Shown: positions 59,496-64,000 of the stretch, one piece after another | How positions within the stretch are numbered: the stretch's first letter is position 1 | Layout: the number at the start of each line of letters is the position of its first letter | Assembly (NCBI GenBank): GCA_949128115.1 | Contig: OX421963.1 | Span: 90,653,602 to 90,717,601, forward strand | DNA from: Anaspis maculata | Lineage: Eukaryota; Arthropoda; Insecta; Coleoptera; Scraptiidae | Direction: 5' to 3' | Length of the DNA stretch: 64,000 nt | The notes under the pieces: generated by a model | What the model was told of the DNA's origin: nothing | What the model saw: only the letters and a program-made list of their open reading frames with translations | Databases searched by the model: none | Made by a program: the position numbers and the translations under genes

Positions 59496-59664
59496 TCAAG
59501 TACAATGCTCGGGATGTCTGCAAATGATGTGGTACTTGAGCGGGCTCTTTTGTTTCGCAGTAATCGCAGTAAGGGCACCTGAAACCTGGCGGCTTTTGGC
59601 ATTCGAACGTCATGTGCCTGCGGAGCCTAGCTGGTATTTGTAGGAGTTGCCGCATTGTGATGAT
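59496..59664 (-). pseudogene. lola: Broken lola-type zinc-finger exon
   Basis: The pattern is clear but damaged. Frame 1 has C-G-N-S-Y-K-Y-Q; one base is missing after cagct, and the next frame gives RLRRHMTFECQKPPGF and CPYCDYC; two bases are missing there, and the third frame gives AKQKSPLKYHI, HPEH-C-T and a stop. The two losses add to three, so the outer frames agree, but the part between is out of frame and the outer frame meets TGA. The first zinc-binding Cys is TCA (Ser), and no AG acceptor precedes the exon within 40 bases. A MITE (59730-60076) and repeat copy C lie just upstream. Confidence 0.75.
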
Positions 59665-59729
59665 ATAATATTCGTTTTTGTATAAATTGAAAAAATTCTT
59701 CCATCCTTCTTTCAATGGTGTTGACGTTA

Positions 59730-60076
59730 TAGGTACTTTTTATTTTGCTTTCAGTTACACCATGAATAATTATTAAGACTTCTTTGGCCAACCGGTTTCG
59801 CTGTTAAGCATCGTCAGGGCTGTAATAAGTTTTATGAAGCTGTTGTAGGTTGTACTGTTCTGATCATAACACCTGAAAAAACATTTGAATTTTATACATA
59901 ATTATAAATAACAAAATGTCACTTCTCAAGTAAGATCCTTTACTCATTTTAATATACCTACAACAGCTTCATAAAACTTATTACAGCCCTGACGATGCTT
60001 AACAGCGAAACCGGTTGGCCAAAGAAGTCTTGATAATTATTTATGGTGTTACTGAAAGCAAAATAAAAAGTACCTA
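59730..60076. mobile_element. 347-bp TIR element upstream of the broken exon
   Basis: taggtactttttattttgct at the left is inverted at 60057-60076. Arms of ~130 bases (59730-59868, 59946-60076) include gttggccaaagaagtc in both directions. Insertion ~65 bases 5' of the broken lola exon may have removed its branch point and acceptor. Confidence 0.9.
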
Positions 60077-62057
60077 TTCGTTTTTGTGTTTATAGGTACT
60101 GGGGCAATTGCTAATATGATTGAGTATGTTAGTTATAATTTCCGGGCACATGTGTTTGAATTTGGCTGGATACGTCATGAGCCTGGTTTGGAAAAAACCC
60201 AACGTTGAATCGAGTTATATAAGCCGGGCTGTTAAAACGGGGAACTATTGAAAAAACCCGGCAGAGTCTTTGGGTGGTAGAGAAATTGCTCAGTTTTGGC
60301 CGTGAGAAGTAATAAATAAAGCATGAACAAAGAAGTGTCTATCTAAAGTTTCGAAAATTCGGGGAAAGGTCTAACGCCCGGATGTGCGGGGTCATAAACA
60401 GCCCGGGTTTTATGGCATACTGGGATGCCGGATAGTGAGGAAGAAAAGCCCATAGACCATGTGTACAGCACGCGGCCGATTCAAGAATTTTAGAAAGCGC
60501 ACCTGCGAGAGAATTAAACGCGGTTCATTACAAGTTTCCAAATTGGAAACTCGTAGAGATGATTATATGGTGGAAAGAGTAGTTTCACAGATTAGGGTAC
60601 GTAATGAAAGTCAAGTAGACACCAAACGAGAAAGGGTTTCATCAAGCGATTCTGCACAATCCAGCCAGGTTGAATTACACTATTAGGGTATCTTTCTCAT
60701 GTTTAAACGTAAGCCCGGAAGTTATAGACGTAAGCTAAAATATCTTGATATATCAAAAGTCAGATGGGAGCGTGGAGGTAGTGATAGTATTGTAATTACC
60801 CGAATTAGTGTGGGAAAGAAGACGACTGGCGTCATCTGACGGTGAATGCTAGAAGGAGTGCGGCCATTAGGGCGGTATTTGCAGGATCGAACGTGGTCGA
60901 CAGAATCCAATACGCGATCGATATCTGAGGGTGGAGATGTGTGCTATTGGGCAAGACTCGGGTTGGTCAAATCTCATTGGTAGAGGTAGAGAATTTTCGG
61001 AAGTAGAAATTAGAGAGGAGTGACCAGAGGGTAGCCCGGAGGATGTGAACAGACTCTCGAGGCTTTTTGCTTGAGCTTTCATAGTGACAAGTTGCATTGA
61101 AAAAAACAACGTGAATCCAAATCCTCTGGGGATTTAAGATTTTTTCTATCAAGGCTGCTTTTGATAAGTACAAGCGTGAAGCTAAAGTTTACCAACTTAC
61201 TCACCGAGTTGAATACCAGATTTCAGATCGTTGTTTGTATCTAAAAGAATTCAAATTTCAAGTCAACTGAACAAATTAAAGTCGGAAATTTTCCACAAAC
61301 GTCAAAAGGGGGTTTTAGTAAGAATTTCGTATGTTTAAATTGCTCAATTAAATCAGGGTTAATTCTCGTGGTGTGTTTGGTGTAAATTCACTTAGAAAGA
61401 GGTGCTATTGTGTGTACGGTGGAGAGATCTAGATCGCAACAGGCAGCAAGCTCCAAGTCGAAATTCTGAACATCGGGACCAAGGAGTAGTAACATCGCTG
61501 CTAATACGCCGCTCGTCAAACAAAGGTTGGTCTCGTTTTCGGCACTAATTGAGGTTAAAGTGTTATTAATTGCTGGCCGTGGAAACCAATGCTGCTGAAA
61601 ATTAAATAGGGATCAGAAGTCCACAGAAAATTGTAACTAAGTTGTAATTCGAGGGTCCAAGCCAAAAAATTAGGTCTTGCCTCCCTGCCAATGGCTTAGC
61701 CGGCTCACTGCCAGTGCACGTAAAAGTTCAACAGATGAATTAAAGGCACCGTGATTGGCCGCTAGGTGAGCGCATTTATTGCTCCATTTTGCACCAACAA
61801 AGTACTTCTGTATCAGGCTAAAGAATCGGCCGGACACCATCAGCGAAGCGAACCTCCAAGCCTCATCATGTGAATGAAGTTTCAAGCCTTTTGTTCTCTC
61901 TCGATCAAGCAGAAGGCCTCAATGGCCAAAAAAAATTACAGTTCTAGTCCACCAAAGGGCGGCTGTAAATTGCCCACCTATAAAGACACCACCTCTACCT
62001 ACCGCCAAAATGCGAAAAGTCTCGCGTCGGGAGTCGATAAACGAAGGGTTGTTATCA

Positions 62058-62385
62058 ATGGAGTATTATACTTTTAAAAAAATACTTTTTTTTCGATGGA
62101 ATCAGAAACTATATTGGAAAATAACTGACCCGTATTTTTTTATTCAGCCAAAAATTGTATCGTTTGGCCGCAATAAATGAACGAAATTCCTATATTCTGC
62201 CTATTTCTGACGTCATTTACACAGGCGGTATAGGCGGTGACTCGCTGTGACGTCAGAAATAGTTGATGTTTTTTATTCATTGCGCCTAAACGATACGGTT
62301 TTTGACTGAATAAAAAAACACAGGTCAATTATTTTTCAATGTAGTTCTCATTTCAATAAAAAAAATTTTTAGTATAATACTCCAT
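62058..62385. mobile_element. 328-bp foldback MITE with atggagtattatac ends, 3-bp target duplication
   Basis: ATGGAGTATTATACT and its complement at 62371-62385. Copies A and B lack it (ttgtgatcaaaa), and TCA flanks it on both sides (62055-62057, 62386-62388). Centre has tgacgtca-like words (ctgacgtcatttac / gtgacgtcagaaat). Confidence 0.88.
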
Positions 62386-62520
62386 TCAGCAATTCAACAT
62401 AATTCCGCGTGGGCCGTGCTTCGAAAATCCGTTGGATCATCAAAGGCTTGAGCTGAGGCGCGACGCCTGAAGAAACCAATAGCGAGAGCGTCGTAATCAC
62501 TTCCCTTCAAATATCTGTTG

Positions 62521-62767
62521 CAAAATTCTGTCCAAGGATTGTTAGGATTGTTCCGGGTAAAGCATAATCTCTTAGTCCCACCTTGCTTTAAACCGAAGGT
62601 ACCTGTCCTAGTCTATTCATTCACAAGTACCAGAGTCAACAACAAATAGATGTGATAAAATCACTAGTCAACAACAATAGATGTGATAAGATCAGAGCGC
62701 ACAGCAGGAAGAATTAGAAGTACAATTAAACCAACGCAATACACAAAATTCTGTCCAAGGATTGTTA
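62521..62767. repeat. 199-bp insertion flanked by a 24-bp direct repeat
   Basis: caaaattctgtccaaggatt + gtta at 62521-62544 is repeated at 62744-62767; copies A and B have it once. The inserted sequence holds two ~27-base direct repeats (agtcaacaacaaatagatgt, 62632 and 62668). A 24-base duplication is too long for most transposases and suggests a repair event or template slippage. Confidence 0.8.
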
Positions 62768-62913
62768 TTTTCTGCCAGCGGCAACTTCCAGCCACGTCGA
62801 AGTAAAATTATTTAAAGAAAGCCACTGTGAGTCTCTTAGCAGTATCTAGGTTTCAGGTGAACTCGAGCCGTCTTGTGGTGAAAAGCCATACCTGCATTTT
62901 TCCTTCGGTGCCT

Positions 62914-64000
62914 TGTAACGGTACCCCGGATACAAGGGCCGCTTCCCCCGAATCCCGGCTGATGATCAGCCGAGTTTGGCTGTGGTCCATTTTCCCAAGA
63001 CTAAGGCCCTTATGGCCGGCGATGATTTATTTCGGGTTAGAGGACAAAGAGGGCCACAGCCCCGGCCGAGGCCTGCTCTTATAGCGGACCTCAGGGTTAT
63101 GGGCCGCGCTCGGTCTAGCTCAGGGTCTATGGATCCGCGAGAGGATGAATGCCAACAGCCCGCCAGCGTTGGAGGAAGGATGCATACGGAATAAAAAAAA
63201 AAGGAATAAAATTAGTAGTGAACAAATTCTCTATTGGACAACAAAATGAAAAAAAAAAAGGTGAACAGCAAGAAAGAAAAACAATAGAGAAGAGTAATGA
63301 TTACACGGACGGTTACACACTCAGATGCAGTGACGAACTTATAAATACGATAAATTTTACGGTTGATGGATCAAAACAAGTTATACACAAATACAGAAAA
63401 ATACTGGTGGCCTCTCTAGCGACCACAGCGACTATAGCCGAAGGCCCAGGTCCTCAGAGTAGCATTTGGGGAAGAGGGCGCCAACGTGCCGTACGAGAGG
63501 TGTGCCTTCTCTGGGACCCGTGATGGAGACGCTGATTCGACACGTCAAATCTGACAAGCCCCCGACTTCAATCGCTGTAGGGCTTTAGAGGCTGCGATAT
63601 AGGTACGGTAAATTTAAGAATACAATAGGCATAGGCAACAGAACTGGCCCTAGAGTCTCGTCGGAGTAGCTTAGCAGGGCTACACCCCCACCGAAGAATA
63701 AAATGAAAAAGGTACGTCACCGAATCTTCGGGTGAGCAGCTGCTGGAGATGCGGGGGTTTTGGGTACGACTCAAGGGCGAAGGTCACTTGCTGTCGGGCG
63801 TAATTCAGCGGTTGTCAGCCGGCGACACGATAGCGCCGGATTGGCGACAAATTGACGTGGACCTGCATGAAGCGTCGGCGATGGCGAGCATGGCGCAGAA
63901 AGTCGGGCTCGCGAGTGCTAGCAGGGGTGACAACGGGAAACGGGCGATAGCTCTAGGCGGGGTGAAAACGGGGGTGACCTTTTGAAAATAATTCGGACAG
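62914..64000 (+). mobile_element. Possible LTR-type element entering the window
   Basis: Homology to repeat copy C stops abruptly and TGTAACGGTACCCCGG begins. Its first bases are the inverse of the right end of repeat copies A and B (ggttgtaccgttaca), as expected for LTR-like termini of one family. The region is richer in GC than the rest of the window. Open frames at 63149-63523 and 63749-63985 do not resemble a known protein. The right end lies outside the window. Confidence 0.4.

Larger units (their letters stand above)
60101..62913 (+). mobile_element. Large non-coding repeat family, copy C (partial)
   Basis: Collinear with copy A from about 3877 to 7735; it lacks the first 0.8 kb and everything right of ccttcggtgcc. 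More diverged than A is from B. The block homologous to the frame at 4590 has an in-frame stop, so that frame is not conserved. It carries a MITE (62058-62385) and a 199-bp insertion (62545-62743). Confidence 0.85.

Noticed and set aside
63749..63985. 78-codon frame near the right edge
   Set aside because: GC-rich chance frame possible; no motif. Kept only as part of the possible LTR-type element.

Overview
The window looks like insect nuclear DNA: AT-rich, with spliced genes (GT..AG introns, AATAAA signals), three decayed non-LTR or LTR element types, a hAT element, and paired C2HC/C2H2 zinc-finger exons of the type used as alternative 3' exons of the BTB transcription-factor gene longitudinals lacking (lola). 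The order of insect cannot be decided from the sequence. There are no bacterial operons, rRNA or tRNA genes that I can see.

Framework gene. All lola-type exons lie on the minus strand: two intact exons and one broken one at the right (58058-59664) and three intact ones at the left (1880-3055). Each intact exon starts after a consensus acceptor in the same splice phase (two bases, then codons), carries one C2HC and one C2H2 finger, and ends in its own stop. The roughly 55 kb between the two clusters would be an intron swollen by transposons that also holds other genes on either strand.

Other genes. 13.7-17.0 kb (+): a spliced gene for a zinc-finger tyrosine recombinase (Crypton-like), whose 5' part is a tandem array of 54-nt microexons separated by 60-nt introns; one frameshift is visible. 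17380 (+): the N-terminus of a second, different recombinase, cut off by an inserted palindrome. 31.1-32.9 kb (+): a four-exon THAP-domain gene with intact splice sites but a nonsense codon and an out-of-frame start. 49.9-52.4 kb (-): a spliced gene of unknown family. Non-LTR retrotransposon reverse-transcriptase remnants lie at 9.8-13.0 kb (-) and 36.5-37.6 kb (+), with a weak trace near 42.2 kb.

Repeats dominate. A ~4.2 kb non-coding family is present three times in the same orientation (3072-8937, 25035-30044, 60101-62913). Long foldback (palindromic) elements occur every few kb: 1-524, 5416-7014, 9660-13230, 17556-21843, 22280-24870, 33480-34550, 38170-39160, 39783-49105 and 54994-56031, together about 25 kb with their spacers. 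Several are nested: one palindrome holds a non-LTR element, which holds a second palindrome, which holds a TIR element. Empty-site comparison between repeat copies gives clean target duplications for a hAT element (8 bp) and two foldbacks (3 bp each). A 157-bp satellite array (40.5-41.8 kb), a solo LTR inside a THAP intron and many small MITEs complete the picture. How the parts relate: the genes appear independent; what links them is insertion of mobile DNA into and around a large lola intron.
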